Both the position numbers and the translations under genes were made by a program. Below the pieces are notes generated by a model. It worked only from the letters and a program-made list of their open reading frames with translations. It ran no database searches and had not been told where the DNA came from. 64,000 nt of DNA. Source: Shewanella sp. SR44-3 (GTDB taxonomy: Bacteria; Pseudomonadota; Gammaproteobacteria; Enterobacterales; Shewanellaceae). Positions 9,709 to 20,554 of the stretch are shown here, piece by piece. The stretch is taken from the NCBI RefSeq assembly GCF_014163735.1, contig NZ_JACJDV010000011.1, forward strand, positions 36,302 to 100,301, read 5' to 3'. Numbering within the stretch: the stretch's first letter is position 1; every line of letters begins with the position of its first letter.

Positions 9709-12330
9709 ATGGATATCGCTCCCTCCTTTATATCATCTGATATCGAGCACTTGCAAAAAAGAGTCATTCGACTAAAGCGCTTGGCGAGGAAATATAAGCG
9801 GGCCGAGATCATTCAAAATGCGTTATTGGAAATTTCCAATATTGCCACCAAAGCCGCATCCTTAGATTTATTTTATCAAGGTGTGCATCTGCACCTTAAA
9901 AAACTTATCCCAGCAGATAACTTCTTTATTGCCAGTCGAGATGCCAACACAGGCCTCATTAGTTTGCCTTTTTTTGCCGACGAAAAAGACCCTCATCCCA
10001 GTGAACTTTACCCTGATGAAGAGATTTCATCCATCATTGAACGCGGGATTACAGGCTACGTACTTAAGACTGGGGTTCCGCTACTTTGCGATACAGCTCA
10101 ATTTGATCAACTGATTGCCACTGGAGCTATTGATGATCTGGGTTCCCCCTCTCACCAGTGGCTCGGCGTGCCTATTAAACGAAATAATATCAGTATCGGC
10201 GTATTAGTCGTACAAAGCTATCATCCAGACATCACCTATGGCGAGCTTGAGCTCGAATTAATGGGCTTTATTTGCCACCATATTTCAGGAGTGATGGAGC
10301 GCTTAAAGCATAATGAACAACTTGAACAAGCCATCACCCAGCGCACCAAAGAACTCAGTCATGCTTATGAGACAGTAAAACAAGAAATTAAAGAGCGCGT
10401 TAGAGCTGAGCGCTTGCAAAAAGCTTTATTTGAAATTGCTGACTTAACCGCCTCTAATGCTGACCAAAATAGCTTTTATGTGCAGCTACATCAAGTAATT
10501 AGCCAACTGATTCCGGCGCAAAACTGTTTTATAGCTTTGATAAATAAAGAAGATGCTTCACTATCATTTCCGTTTTATGTATCTCAGATGAATTTAACTT
10601 ATCCTGCATCAAGACCAATGCAGGATGGCTTAACCGAATATATTTTAGCGACCAAGCAGCCTAAGCTCTTAAGCCAAAAAGACATTCAAACCTTAATAGA
10701 TCAAGATGAAATCTATGCCATCGCCCCAAGCCTAAATCAAACTCATGCTATGCATCAGTGGATTGGTATTCCATTATTTATCCACGGCAGTATTGCCGGT
10801 GCCTTAACCATTTATAGCATCAGCCAAGATCAGAACTATCAACCTAAAGATCTTGAGCTACTCAACTTTGTCTCTTTACACATAGCCAACGCCATTGAGC
10901 GAAAAATGGCTGTTGAGGTTTTAAAGCGCAGTCACGATGAACTAGAAGACAAGGTTATTCAGCGAACCCAAGCATTGGCGGAATTGAATGACAATCTACA
11001 ACAAGAAATTATGCAGCGGCGTAAAATTGAAGCCCAATTGCTACACGATGCCAAACATGATGGCTTAACGGGCCTACCTAATCGTAGTTTCTGCATGGAG
11101 CGGTTAGCCCAAGCGATTAAGCATTGTCGCCGTCACAGCCAAGATCAGTTTGCTTTATTGTTTATCGACTTAGATAGGTTTAAGCAAATTAATGACACCT
11201 TCGGCCATCTCGAAGGTGATAAATTTTTAATCGAGACTGCGCGGCGCTTAAAATCCTGTATACGCGAAAATGACACTTTAGCCCGCTTAGGTGGTGATGA
11301 GTTTGTTATCTTGCTCGATACCATCCAAGGCACCCAAGATGCATTGGATGTCGGTGATCGTATTTTGCATCAGGTATCCCAACCCTATAAGTTAGGCAAA
11401 CAAGACTTTATTTCCGGCGCCAGTATCGGCATTGCATTCAGTGGCAGCCATAAAGACGAAACCAGTGAATCTTTGCTTAAAGACGCTGATGCCGCCATGT
11501 ATCAAGCCAAATCGAAAGGCAAAGGCTGCTATGTTATTTTTGATAGCCAAATCGACAAGCGTGCAAAACAAGCCGCCGAGATGAAAAAAGCCTTTAAACG
11601 CGCTCTATTACAGCAAGAAATCACCATCAGTTATGCGCCTGTGATGAACTTCAATGATTTATCTATCATCGCCTTAGAGCCACAAGCAACTTGGAAACAT
11701 CCTGATGGCAGTCTTAAAACTCATAATCAACTTAAATTATTGGCCGAACAATGCCAGCTAATCATTCATTTCGATGCCTATATTTTCGATCATCTCAACC
11801 ATCATTATGCTGCGCTGACCGAGCAATTTAGCAGTAAAATTTGCATTCATCTATCGGTTTCAAGCCAGCATATTAAACATAAACATGGCCTAAGGAATTT
11901 AAAGCGCACCCTTAAAAAGAGCCAGCTAGATCTCAGTAATATCTGGGTGTTTTTCCATGAAAAATCCTTCGTCCAAGACACAGAAAACCATATCAGCGCC
12001 TTCCAGCATTTATCGCAGATGACAGTGAATATAGGTATGAACGGTTATGGCACAGGTTACAGCTCATTGAGTAGTCTAAGCTTATTGCCTATCAGTGCCT
12101 TAAAACTCGATAGCAATATCAGTAAGCATTTAGTCAATGAGCAGCAATTGCAACTCACTAAAGCCTATCAGCTCGCGGCTACGTCATTAGGGGTCGATAT
12201 GTTCGTTGAAGGGGTGGATACAATGCAGCAAAAACGTCAACTCAGCCAATTAGGCTACCAGCAAGGCCAAGGTAAGACCTTCGAAAAAAAACACCTTCAC
12301 TACATTAAAGTACAAAAAAACTGCGCCTAA
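9709..12330 (+). CDS. GAF-GAF-GGDEF-degenerate EAL signalling protein (probable diguanylate cyclase)
   Basis: About 873 residues from the ATG at 9709; a GTG five codons earlier is possible. Two GAF-like sensor domains (about 30-200 and 245-405), each followed by a coiled coil, precede a GGDEF domain with intact GGDEF at about 528-532. RxxD (REND) five residues upstream is a product-inhibition I-site, so it should make cyclic di-GMP and be feedback inhibited. The C-terminal EAL-like domain lacks catalytic residues: the EAL motif is replaced (ALEPQATW), DDFGTGYSSL reads NGYGTGYSSL and EGVET reads EGVDT. It is therefore probably not a phosphodiesterase. There is no transmembrane segment, so it is cytosolic. 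The ligand of the GAF domains is unknown. Confidence 0.85.
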   Translation: MDIAPSFISSDIEHLQKRVIRLKRLARKYKRAEIIQNALLEISNIATKAASLDLFYQGVHLHLKKLIPADNFFIASRDANTGLISLPFFADEKDPHPSELYPDEEISSIIERGITGYVLKTGVPLLCDTAQFDQLIATGAIDDLGSPSHQWLGVPIKRNNISIGVLVVQSYHPDITYGELELELMGFICHHISGVMERLKHNEQLEQAITQRTKELSHAYETVKQEIKERVRAERLQKALFEIADLTASNADQNSFYVQLHQVISQLIPAQNCFIALINKEDASLSFPFYVSQMNLTYPASRPMQDGLTEYILATKQPKLLSQKDIQTLIDQDEIYAIAPSLNQTHAMHQWIGIPLFIHGSIAGALTIYSISQDQNYQPKDLELLNFVSLHIANAIERKMAVEVLKRSHDELEDKVIQRTQALAELNDNLQQEIMQRRKIEAQLLHDAKHDGLTGLPNRSFCMERLAQAIKHCRRHSQDQFALLFIDLDRFKQINDTFGHLEGDKFLIETARRLKSCIRENDTLARLGGDEFVILLDTIQGTQDALDVGDRILHQVSQPYKLGKQDFISGASIGIAFSGSHKDETSESLLKDADAAMYQAKSKGKGCYVIFDSQIDKRAKQAAEMKKAFKRALLQQEITISYAPVMNFNDLSIIALEPQATWKHPDGSLKTHNQLKLLAEQCQLIIHFDAYIFDHLNHHYAALTEQFSSKICIHLSVSSQHIKHKHGLRNLKRTLKKSQLDLSNIWVFFHEKSFVQDTENHISAFQHLSQMTVNIGMNGYGTGYSSLSSLSLLPISALKLDSNISKHLVNEQQLQLTKAYQLAATSLGVDMFVEGVDTMQQKRQLSQLGYQQGQGKTFEKKHLHYIKVQKNCA

Positions 12331-12421
12331 TCGCTGCTGCCGACTAAATCAGTGCTCTTAAACAATGAGAACGGCTTCCTTAGGAGCCATCACTTCTCCG
12401 GCTCTACTTGTCGGCGCCACA

Positions 12422-14434
12422 CTACTTCTTAAACATGTCACGCAAATTGGCGATATGTGACTTGCCTGTCTCTTGCCTCTGCTCTTCTGTTTGTACTGGT
12501 TTACGGTTTTCCCAAATCAAGTCATCTTGAGGTAACTCAAGTAAGAAGCGGCTAGGCTCACAGCGCATGGTTTCACCGAATTGACGCCGCTCACGACACA
12601 AGGTAAACCACAGTTCTCTCTGAGCACGAGTAATACCCACATAGGCAAGACGGCGCTCTTCGTCGACGTTATCTTCATCTATGCTGACCTGATGAGGCAA
12701 GATACGCTCCTCTGTGCCCACCATAAACACAAAGGGATACTCCAAACCTTTAGAGGCATGTAAGGTCATTAGCTGCACCTGATCGCCGCCCTCGTCTTCG
12801 CTGTTGCGCTCCATCATGTCGCGAAGCGTCAAACGGGTTACCACTTCTGGCAGCGTCATAGGTTCATCCAGCTCATCCCCTTGCAGCATCTCTGTCACCC
12901 AGCGGTATAGCTCAGAGATGTTCTTCATTCGCATCTCCGCCGCTTTGGCGCTATTACTGGTCTCGTAGAGGTAATCTTCGTAATTGATTTTACGAATGAG
13001 CTGCTTAATGGCATCCACTGGCTCACCGCGAGTGGCTATCTCGCCGGTTTCAACAATAAAACGGCCAAATTGATAAAGAGCCGCAGTCGCCGCTGGCGCT
13101 AAATGATGATTAAGCTCTCCTTCAAAAATCGCCGAAAATAGCGAAATATGCTTTTCATTGGCGAAACTGCCCAAGCGCTCAAGGGAGGCTGGGCCTATGC
13201 CGCGCTTAGGTAAATTCACCACTCGCAAAAAGGCGTTGTCGTCATCGGGATTCACCACAAGCTTAAGGTAAGCCATGATGTCTTTAATCTCGGCGCGAGC
13301 AAAAAATGAGGTGCCACCACTGATTTTATAGGGAATACGGTTAGTCATCATAGCTCGCTCTAGCAAGCGTGATTGATGATTACCACGATAGAGGATCGCA
13401 TAATCGCCAAACTGGGTACGGCCAACAAATTTGTGCCTAACAATTTCTGCGACTACTCGCTCGGCTTCTTGCTCCTCGTTGGCGGCAATTAACACCCTGA
13501 GCGGCTCGCCATAAGCAAGCTCACTAAATAAAGCTTTGTCATACACGTGAGGATTATTAGCAATTAAGATGTTAGCGGCGCGCAGAATACGTTGGCTGGA
13601 GCGATAATTTTGCTCTAATTTAATCAATTTAAGTGCCGGGAAGTCTTTACCCAGCAGTACCAAGTTTTGCGGCTTAGCACCGCGCCAGGAATAGATGGAC
13701 TGATCGTCATCCCCTACCACAGTAAATCGTGAACGCTCGCCCACTAAGAGTTTGACTAACTCATATTGGCTGGTATTGGTATCTTGATATTCGTCCACCA
13801 GCAGGTATTGAATCCGAGTCTGCCAGCGAGTGCGCACCTCTTCATTGTGCCTAAGTAACAAGGTGGGAAGCAGGATCAAATCATCAAAATCTAAGGCGTT
13901 ATAGGCTTTCATCTGCTGGGCATATTTTTGATACAAGAAGCTAAATAACTGGCTCTGTTCATCCTTAGCAAGCTTACGAGCTTGAGCTGGAATAACCAGA
14001 TCGCCTTTCCAATTAGAAATGGCACCGGCGAGGGCTTTGAGTAAGTCTTTATCGCCGTCAAACTCATCTTCGGTGAGATCTTTTAGTAAAGCCAAAGTGT
14101 CTTGATCGTCAAATAATGAAAAACCCGCCTTCAACCCTAATACCTTGTATTCACGTTTAATGATCTCAAGCCCCAAGGTATGAAAGGTAGAGATCCACAG
14201 ACCGCGCGCTTCTTTGCGCCCCATGGACTGAGCCACACGCTCTTTCATTTCACGGGCGGCTTTATTGGTAAAAGTTACCGCGGCGATGTTTCTTGCCTTG
14301 TAGCCACATTTTTCTACCAGATAAGCAATCTTATTGATAATAACCCGCGTCTTGCCACTGCCGGCACCAGCCAGCACTAGGCAAGGACCAGAGACATAAT
14401 GGACGGCATCGTTTTGGGCGGGGTTAAGTTTCAT
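12422..14434 (-). CDS. rep: ATP-dependent DNA helicase Rep
   Basis: Rep is a superfamily 1 3'-5' helicase that clears proteins from DNA ahead of replication forks. The 670-residue protein shows Walker A AGAGSGKT at 22-29, [14 protein letters not shown], Walker [24 protein letters not shown] and motif [13 protein letters not shown] motif, length and C-terminus fit Rep rather than UvrD (about 720 residues). It converges on the preceding signalling gene with a 91-base gap. Confidence 0.94.
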   Translation of the reverse strand: MKLNPAQNDAVHYVSGPCLVLAGAGSGKTRVIINKIAYLVEKCGYKARNIAAVTFTNKAAREMKERVAQSMGRKEARGLWISTFHTLGLEIIKREYKVLGLKAGFSLFDDQDTLALLKDLTEDEFDGDKDLLKALAGAISNWKGDLVIPAQARKLAKDEQSQLFSFLYQKYAQQMKAYNALDFDDLILLPTLLLRHNEEVRTRWQTRIQYLLVDEYQDTNTSQYELVKLLVGERSRFTVVGDDDQSIYSWRGAKPQNLVLLGKDFPALKLIKLEQNYRSSQRILRAANILIANNPHVYDKALFSELAYGEPLRVLIAANEEQEAERVVAEIVRHKFVGRTQFGDYAILYRGNHQSRLLERAMMTNRIPYKISGGTSFFARAEIKDIMAYLKLVVNPDDDNAFLRVVNLPKRGIGPASLERLGSFANEKHISLFSAIFEGELNHHLAPAATAALYQFGRFIVETGEIATRGEPVDAIKQLIRKINYEDYLYETSNSAKAAEMRMKNISELYRWVTEMLQGDELDEPMTLPEVVTRLTLRDMMERNSEDEGGDQVQLMTLHASKGLEYPFVFMVGTEERILPHQVSIDEDNVDEERRLAYVGITRAQRELWFTLCRERRQFGETMRCEPSRFLLELPQDDLIWENRKPVQTEEQRQETGKSHIANLRDMFKK

Positions 14435-14602
14435 TGAAAAAGTGCATCCTTAAAGCGCGTGGGAGCTGGATCATAGCAGAATGGCTTTATATAGCGTAAG
14501 GTTTTTACCCAAAGCGCTATTATCGACATGAGTATTAGAGTGAAGCTTTTTCTCAAGAGCCGGCTCGGTTACACTAATTAAAATTGTTATGGAATAATGA
14601 CT

Positions 14603-14857
14603 ATGTTTAACCCAAAGAAAATCGAAGATGTTGCCAAGCAGCTCAGTGATAACTTACCTAGCGGACTTAAACAGTTTGCCGGCGAATTTGAAGAGCGCAG
14701 CAAGCAAATACTGCAAAATCAATTAATGAAGTTAGATTTTGTCTCTCGGGAAGAATTTGAAGTACAGCAGCACGTGCTGCTAAAAAACCGCGAAAAGCTA
14801 GAAGCCTTGCAAGCGCAAGTTAATGAATTAGAAAAGAAGTTAGCCGAACAGGCTTAA
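14603..14857 (+). CDS. ubiK: ubiquinone biosynthesis accessory factor UbiK
   Basis: UbiK (formerly YqiC, BMFP family) is a small coiled-coil protein that works with UbiJ in aerobic ubiquinone synthesis and associates with membranes. The protein reads MFNPKKIEDVAKQL at the start, with an amphipathic N-terminal half and a C-terminal coiled coil ending LQAQVNELEKKLAEQ. The ATG at 14603 has GGAA eight bases upstream; the ATG at 14597 would be only two bases from it. Confidence 0.9.
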   Translation: MFNPKKIEDVAKQLSDNLPSGLKQFAGEFEERSKQILQNQLMKLDFVSREEFEVQQHVLLKNREKLEALQAQVNELEKKLAEQA

Positions 14858-14861
14858 GCGT

Positions 14862-14894
14862 CTTGGGCGGGGGCTAGAAAGCCATCCGCCCAAG
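14862..14894. terminator. strong hairpin between ubiK and the aminotransferase gene
   Basis: CTTGGGCGG pairs perfectly with CCGCCCAAG. It lies in the 80-base gap between convergent genes. There is no strong T run on either side, so terminator function is likely but not certain. Confidence 0.5.
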
Positions 14895-14937
14895 CCATCT
14901 TCAGCCCAGCATTTTGATGATTTGAGCCATTAACTGA

Positions 14938-16077
14938 TTAGCTCATCACCTCTTCCAGCGCCTTTAAGCAAAGCGCCACGTTTTCACGGCGGGCGCCAAA
15001 GCCCATCAAACCAATGCGCCAGGCTTTACCCGCTAACGCCCCAAGGCCTGCGCCAATTTCTAAATTGTATTCTTCAAGTAACTGAGTGCGCACTAAAGCA
15101 TCATCAATGCCTTGAGGTAAATACACAGCATTAAGCTGAGGTAATCTGTGCTCGGCTGCTACCACGAACTTAAGCCCTAATTTTTCAAGCCCTGCAGCTA
15201 AGATTAGGTGCATTTTTTTATGCCTTGCCCAAGCATTCTCTAAACCTTCTAAAGCCAATAAACGAAACGCTTCATGCAAGGCATACAGCGCATTTACAGG
15301 CGCCGTATGGTGATAACTGCGCTTAAGCCCACTGTCTTTATTACCCCAATAGCCCATCACTAAGGATTGATCTAAAAACCAGCTCTGCACAGGGGTTTTG
15401 CGATTTTTAAGCTTCTCCACTGCCTTTGGCGAGAATGACACTGGCGATAAACCGGGAACACAGGAAAGACATTTCTGACTGCCAGAATAGATGGCATCTA
15501 TGCCCCACTCATCCACTAATAGCTCAACACCACCTAATGAGGTCACTGCATCCACTATGCTAAGGCAATCATGCTGTTGCGCTAAGCGGCATAGGGTTTT
15601 GGCATCCGATAACGCCCCGGTTGAGGTTTCTGCGTGAACAAAAGCTAAAAACTTAGCATCGGGATTGGCCTTAAGCGCCGCTTCCACCGCTTTTGGGCAC
15701 ACTGGCTCACCCCACTCGTTATCCACCACCACGGCAACAGCGCCGACACGCTCAACATTTTGGCGCATACGCTCGCCAAATACGCCATTGCGGCACACAA
15801 TCACTTTCTCGCCCGGCTCAACCAGATTCACAAAGCAGGCTTCCATCCCCGCGCTACCAGGGGCAGAAATTGCCAGCGTCATTTCATTCTTAGTCTGAAA
15901 CGCGTATTGAATTAAGCTTTTAAGCTCATCCATCATGCCGACAAATAGGGGATCTAAATGCCCTATGGTCGGCCTAGCTTGGGCTGCCAGTACCTCAGGA
16001 TACACATCAGAAGGACCGGGCCCCATCAAAATGCGGCGCGGCGGGGTAAATGAATTGACTGTAGGGGCTGATATCAT
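14938..16077 (-). CDS. class V PLP aminotransferase (alanine/serine-glyoxylate aminotransferase family)
   Basis: The 379-residue product starts MISAPTVNSFTPPRR and carries GPGPSDVYPEVL, APGSAGMEACF, FVHAETSTGAL, IVDAVTSLGGVEL and the PLP-lysine stretch YSGSQKCLSCVPG. These mark the alanine-glyoxylate / serine-pyruvate aminotransferase family. Start 16077 has AAGGAAAG upstream; an ATG ten codons earlier (16107) has no such site. Its exact amino donor and pathway (glyoxylate or serine metabolism) cannot be told from sequence, and no neighbour is informative. Confidence 0.82.
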   Translation of the reverse strand: MISAPTVNSFTPPRRILMGPGPSDVYPEVLAAQARPTIGHLDPLFVGMMDELKSLIQYAFQTKNEMTLAISAPGSAGMEACFVNLVEPGEKVIVCRNGVFGERMRQNVERVGAVAVVVDNEWGEPVCPKAVEAALKANPDAKFLAFVHAETSTGALSDAKTLCRLAQQHDCLSIVDAVTSLGGVELLVDEWGIDAIYSGSQKCLSCVPGLSPVSFSPKAVEKLKNRKTPVQSWFLDQSLVMGYWGNKDSGLKRSYHHTAPVNALYALHEAFRLLALEGLENAWARHKKMHLILAAGLEKLGLKFVVAAEHRLPQLNAVYLPQGIDDALVRTQLLEEYNLEIGAGLGALAGKAWRIGLMGFGARRENVALCLKALEEVMS

Positions 16078-16377
16078 CTGAGCTTTCCTTATGGATCTAG
16101 TTATCATCTAGTTATATAGCTGTAGGGCCGAACAAAAAATAGAGTATTCACTCTTTCTTACTTCAAACTATCACACTCAAGTGGTTATTTATACGCCAAA
16201 ATAGGGTGTTTTGGCACCGAGAATAAGTTTGAAGGCTGAGGTGGCATAACTTCATAGAAGCTGGCATCAAGCTTTAAGACATTTAGATGTTTTTTAAATA
16301 AGCTTAATTGGCGATCTCGGCCATTGTGCTAATGTCCCGAGTGACGACGTCCCTTCTCAAGTAAGAAGATTTCCTTG

Positions 16378-16404
16378 TGGGCTCGGGCGCAGCATCCCTG
16401 CTGC
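16378..16404 (+). repeat. dispersed hairpin repeat, copy 1
   Basis: This 27-base segment contains GCTCGGGCGC followed by the hairpin GCAGCA-tccc-TGCTGC. Its reverse complement recurs at 55444-55470 with a single mismatch, in another intergenic region. Confidence 0.75.
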
Positions 16405-16540
16405 CTAACTCAATACAACAACTCGAGCCATTTAGCCCCATACCCTCTCATTAGTATCTGAGTTATTTTTAAGATCACGCAAACAACACCTAATCTCAAT
16501 AGGTGAGGCATGACGCTTCACCACGAGAAAGGCGAGACGA

Positions 16541-16559
16541 CCGTCCATCCCATGGACGG
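16541..16559. repeat. palindromic intergenic element
   Basis: CCGTCCAT-ccc-ATGGACGG forms an 8-bp stem and is followed by GCCCTCAGGGATGGC, a second short hairpin. It looks like a REP-type intergenic element; no other copy is in this window. Confidence 0.5.
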
Positions 16560-16785
16560 GATGTTCGAGCCCTCAGGGATGGCTTTTGATTTAACAAAAA
16601 GGCGCATGTCGACGAGACTTTTTATGAAAAAAATGAGCCATGGCAAGCCCGTACGATTGAGTTTCAGCATACACTTTTTTGACACAGCGAATTTCGAGTG
16701 CAAGTAGAGATGAACCTAGCAGCCTTATGCCTTAGCTTGCTAGGTTCACCACCTTACAGCTTTCACTCACTCCATGCTCACAAAC

Positions 16786-18339
16786 TTACACCGCCGGCGT
16801 ATTCAAAAATAACTGGTACGCTGGACTGTGGGTTTCTTCTTGATAGACAAAACCAAGCTCGGTTAAAAAGCGCGCAAAGGGTAAGGCATCGCTGGCTGGT
16901 ACTTCAAAGCCTGCTAACACCCGTCCAAACGCGGCGCCATGGTTGCGATAGTGGAATAAGCTGATGTTCCACTGGCTTTGCAAGGTGGTTAGAAACTTAA
17001 GCAAGGCGCCGGGGTGCTCTGGGAATTCGAAGCTAAATAAGCGCTCTTGCAGAGGCTCGGGTGGACGACCACCCACCATGTAGCGCACGTGCAGTTTTGC
17101 GGTTTCATCTTGTGATAAGTCTTGGACTTCAAACCCTTGCGACTCAAGGGTTTTGATAATCTCAGCCAGCTCCTCGGCGCCATTGCTTAAGCGAATACCC
17201 GCAAACACCATAGCTTGATCCCGGCCACTAAAACGGTAATTAAACTCTGTCATCACCCGCTTATTTAATAGCTCGCAAAATCGCAGAAAACTGCCGGGTT
17301 TTTCTGGCACCTTGACTGCTAAAATCGCTTCTTTTTGCTCGCCGAGTTCGCAGCGCTCAGACACATAACGCAGGCTATGAAAGTTCACATTAGCGCCACT
17401 TAAAATAGCCGCCACTTTCTCGCCCTTGCCTGTTTTGCCAAGGTGTTTCTTAAGCCCTGCTAATGCTAGCGCGCCAGCAGGTTCTGCAATAGCGCGGGTA
17501 TCTTCAAAAATATCCTTGATGGCGGCGCAGATTTCATCTGAACTTACGGTGATGACTTCATCGACGTATTCTTTGGCGAGACGAAAAGGCTCAGCGCCAA
17601 TGCGCTTTACCGCAACGCCATCGGCAAATAACCCCACTTGGGGTAAAGTCACAGGCTCACCGACTAACAGCGCCGCCTTTAAGCAGGCGGCATCTTCTGG
17701 CTCGACGCCAATGATTTTAACCTGTGGCATAACGGCCTTGTAATAAGCGGCGATGCCAGCGATTAAGCCGCCGCCGCCCACTGGAACGTAGACCCTTTCA
17801 ATGTCGCGCTGCTGCTGTAGCATCTCTTGGGCAATAGTCCCTTGACCTGCGATTACCGCTTCATCATCGAAGGGGGCGATATAAACTCGCCCCTGAGTCT
17901 TAGCAAGCTGCATAGCATATTCATTAGCCTGATCAAAACCTTGGCCATAAAGATGCACATTACCGCCAAGGCGCTTCACCGCATCGATTTTAATATCTGG
18001 GGTGGTACTTGGCATAACGATAATCGCATCTATGCCGCGACTTGCCGCCGACATGGCCACCCCTTGGGCATGATTCCCCGCAGAGGCGCACACCACACCG
18101 CGCTGACATTCATCCGAAGAAAGCTCAGCGATGCGATTGTAGGCGCCGCGCAGCTTAAAAGAATGCACTGGCTGCATGTCCTCGCGCTTTAAAAATACCT
18201 GACAGCCTAAACGCGCCGACAGCTTATTAAGGCTAGTGAGCGGCGTGATTTTAACGATGTCGTACACGGAAGACAGCAAGATTTTCTGCAAATAATATTG
18301 GGCTAAATCCCGCTGGGTTTCTGATGCTAATGCCAACAT
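16786..18339 (-). CDS. ilvA: threonine ammonia-lyase, biosynthetic
   Basis: IlvA deaminates threonine to 2-oxobutanoate, the first committed step to isoleucine. The 517-residue protein has the PLP lysine in SFKLRGAYN (Lys62, as in E. coli), the GGGGLIAG phosphate loop, and two C-terminal ACT-like regulatory regions (about 330-420 and 425-510) that mediate isoleucine inhibition and valine activation in the family. It is last in the ilvGMDA operon, starting one base after the ilvD stop. Confidence 0.96.
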   Translation of the reverse strand: MLALASETQRDLAQYYLQKILLSSVYDIVKITPLTSLNKLSARLGCQVFLKREDMQPVHSFKLRGAYNRIAELSSDECQRGVVCASAGNHAQGVAMSAASRGIDAIIVMPSTTPDIKIDAVKRLGGNVHLYGQGFDQANEYAMQLAKTQGRVYIAPFDDEAVIAGQGTIAQEMLQQQRDIERVYVPVGGGGLIAGIAAYYKAVMPQVKIIGVEPEDAACLKAALLVGEPVTLPQVGLFADGVAVKRIGAEPFRLAKEYVDEVITVSSDEICAAIKDIFEDTRAIAEPAGALALAGLKKHLGKTGKGEKVAAILSGANVNFHSLRYVSERCELGEQKEAILAVKVPEKPGSFLRFCELLNKRVMTEFNYRFSGRDQAMVFAGIRLSNGAEELAEIIKTLESQGFEVQDLSQDETAKLHVRYMVGGRPPEPLQERLFSFEFPEHPGALLKFLTTLQSQWNISLFHYRNHGAAFGRVLAGFEVPASDALPFARFLTELGFVYQEETHSPAYQLFLNTPAV

Positions 18340-18340
18340 G

Positions 18341-20200
18341 CTAGCCCTCCAACAGAGTGCGATCTCGCACTGCGCCCATGTCGGCGCTGGTTGCGAGTAA
18401 TGCGTAAGCTTTCAAGGCTAACGACACATACCGCTGGCGGTCAAGCGGTTTCCAGCCGAGTACGCCTTTGGCGTTCATGGCATTACGGCGCGCTTCAAGT
18501 TCGCTATCACTGACATTGAGCACTATGGTGCGCGCGGGAATATCAATCATAATTTCATCCCCTTGCTCGATAAGCGCGATAGCGCCTCCAGATGCAGCCT
18601 CTGGTGACACATGGCCGATAGATAAGCCCGAAGTGCCGCCCGAAAAACGTCCATCTGTGATTAAGGCGCATTGCGTGCCAAGGCCGCGAGATTTCAAATA
18701 AGAGGTGGGATAGAGCATTTCTTGCATGCCGGGGCCGCCTTTAGGGCCTTCGTAGCGAATAACCACTACATCGCCTGCCACTACCTCACCGCCTAAGATG
18801 CCTGCTACCGCATCATCTTGGCTCTCATAAACGCGGGCGCGACCCACAAAAGTGAGGTTATCTTCATCCACACCAGCGGTTTTGACGATACAGCCTTTAG
18901 GGGCGAGATTGCCCGATAACACAGCAAGGCCGCCTTCTTGACTGAAAGCAAATTCACGGCTGCGAATACAGCCATTTTGCCTGTCATCATCAACGCTCGG
19001 CCAGCGGCAGCTCTGACTAAAGGCTTTGGTGGTGGGAATACCCGCAGGGCCTGCACTAAAGAAGCGCTTCACATTTTCATCTTGGGTTTGTACTAAGTCA
19101 TAGCGCGCCAAAACATGGGATAAATTCTCGCCCAAGTTTGCCGCCACATGGGGCACATCGGTGTGCAGTAAACCAGCCCTATCTAGCTCCCCCAGAATAC
19201 TCATCACCCCGCCTGCGCGGTGGACATCTTCCATATGATATTTGGGGGTTGAAGGCGCGACTTTACACAGATGGGGCACTTTGCGAGACATACGGTCGAT
19301 ATCCGCCATAGTGAAATCCACTTCCGCCTCTTGAGCGGCGGCCAATAAATGCAACACGGTATTGGACGAGCCACCCATGGCGATATCCAGCGCCATGGCA
19401 TTTTCGAATGCCTTAAAACTTGCGATACTGCGCGGCAATGCTGTGTCATCATTTTCATGATAATAACGTTGAGTTAACGCCATTACCCTGCGACCCGCCT
19501 CTAAAAACAGTTCGCGGCGATCGCTGTGGGTGGCGAGCATCGAGCCGTTACCGGGCAAAGATAAGCCTAGGACCTCTGTGAGACAGTTCATGGAGTTTGC
19601 AGTAAACATGCCAGAGCAAGAACCACAAGTTGGGCATGCGCTACGCTCAATCTTGGCGCTGTCTTCTTCACTTACGCGGCTATCGGCGGCGGCGACCATG
19701 GCATCGACTAAATCGAGCTTGATGATTTTATCGGAAAGCTTAGTTTTACCCGCTTCCATCGGCCCGCCAGAGACAAACACCACGGGAATATTTAGCCTTA
19801 ATGCGGCCATTAACATCCCTGGGGTGATTTTGTCGCAGTTAGAAATACACACTAAAGCATCGGCGCAGTGAGCGTTGACCATGTACTCGACGCTGTCGGC
19901 GATCAGCTCACGTGACGGCAAGCTATACAGCATGCCGCCATGGCCCATGGCGATGCCATCATCGACGGCTATGGTGTTGAACTCTTTAGAGATACCGCCC
20001 GCTTCTGCGATAGCGCTTGCCACTAAGTCGCCCATGTCTTTTAAATGCACATGGCCTGGGACAAACTGAGTATAAGAATTGGCAATGGCGATAATGGGCT
20101 TGCCAAAGTCGTTATCTTTCATGCCTGTGGCTCGCCATAGGGCACGAGCGCCTGCCATGTTGCGGCCTTCTGTGCTGGTTGCTGAGCGTAACTTTGGCAT
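18341..20200 (-). CDS. ilvD: dihydroxy-acid dehydratase
   Basis: IlvD dehydrates dihydroxyisovalerate and dihydroxymethylvalerate to the 2-oxo acids in valine and isoleucine synthesis. Cysteines of the iron-sulfur cluster are visible in [11 protein letters not shown] and [11 protein letters not shown], and [19 protein letters not shown] is conserved near the C-terminus. The 619-residue length matches the enterobacterial enzyme. It lies 57 bases after ilvM. Confidence 0.97.
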   Translation of the reverse strand: MPKLRSATSTEGRNMAGARALWRATGMKDNDFGKPIIAIANSYTQFVPGHVHLKDMGDLVASAIAEAGGISKEFNTIAVDDGIAMGHGGMLYSLPSRELIADSVEYMVNAHCADALVCISNCDKITPGMLMAALRLNIPVVFVSGGPMEAGKTKLSDKIIKLDLVDAMVAAADSRVSEEDSAKIERSACPTCGSCSGMFTANSMNCLTEVLGLSLPGNGSMLATHSDRRELFLEAGRRVMALTQRYYHENDDTALPRSIASFKAFENAMALDIAMGGSSNTVLHLLAAAQEAEVDFTMADIDRMSRKVPHLCKVAPSTPKYHMEDVHRAGGVMSILGELDRAGLLHTDVPHVAANLGENLSHVLARYDLVQTQDENVKRFFSAGPAGIPTTKAFSQSCRWPSVDDDRQNGCIRSREFAFSQEGGLAVLSGNLAPKGCIVKTAGVDEDNLTFVGRARVYESQDDAVAGILGGEVVAGDVVVIRYEGPKGGPGMQEMLYPTSYLKSRGLGTQCALITDGRFSGGTSGLSIGHVSPEAASGGAIALIEQGDEIMIDIPARTIVLNVSDSELEARRNAMNAKGVLGWKPLDRQRYVSLALKAYALLATSADMGAVRDRTLLEG

Positions 20201-20257
20201 GGTGAGATCCTTTTAAAATGTATTAATTTAAATAGTGTTATAAAGCAAAAATAGTGT

Positions 20258-20554
20258 TTAAGCGTTGGCCGCAAAAGACTGTGTGGGTAAGGCCTGTGTA
20301 ACTAGGGCCGAATTAAGCGCAAAAGGCGCTGGCATTAGGCGGCACTCGGCAACATCATAGAGCTTGTCTAATTGATTGCTTAATAGCTCAATGGCGCGCT
20401 CGGTTTCCACTTCCACCGCTAAGGCTATGCTGGCATCCTCATTAATTTGCATCTGCATATTAGTGACGCTAAAACCGCGGTGACGCATAACACGTAACAC
20501 TCGCTCAAGCACTTCGGGGCTAGGTTGTAAGGTGAGTTCCAGTGCATGCTTCAT
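20258..20554 (-). CDS. ilvM: acetolactate synthase isozyme II, small regulatory subunit
   Basis: This 98-residue protein has one ACT-like domain ([19 protein letters not shown]), as in the IlvM subunit that pairs with IlvG. It overlaps the ilvG stop by four bases (ATGA), a sign of translational coupling. The C-terminal tail after about residue 78 is longer than in E. coli IlvM and has no visible motif. Confidence 0.9.
   Translation of the reverse strand: MKHALELTLQPSPEVLERVLRVMRHRGFSVTNMQMQINEDASIALAVEVETERAIELLSNQLDKLYDVAECRLMPAPFALNSALVTQALPTQSFAANA

Larger units (their letters stand above)
16108..16785. other. intergenic region with repeat-like hairpins
   Basis: No supported gene lies in these 678 bases; open frames here are short, overlap in both strands and have no family resemblance. 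Two hairpin elements are described separately (16378-16404 and 16541-16559). The left part should contain the aminotransferase promoter; the right part is downstream of ilvA. Confidence 0.6.

Noticed and set aside
16510..16707. 65-codon plus-strand frame and a 61-codon minus-strand frame over the same bases
   Set aside because: Both overlap hairpin repeats, contradict each other and match no family.
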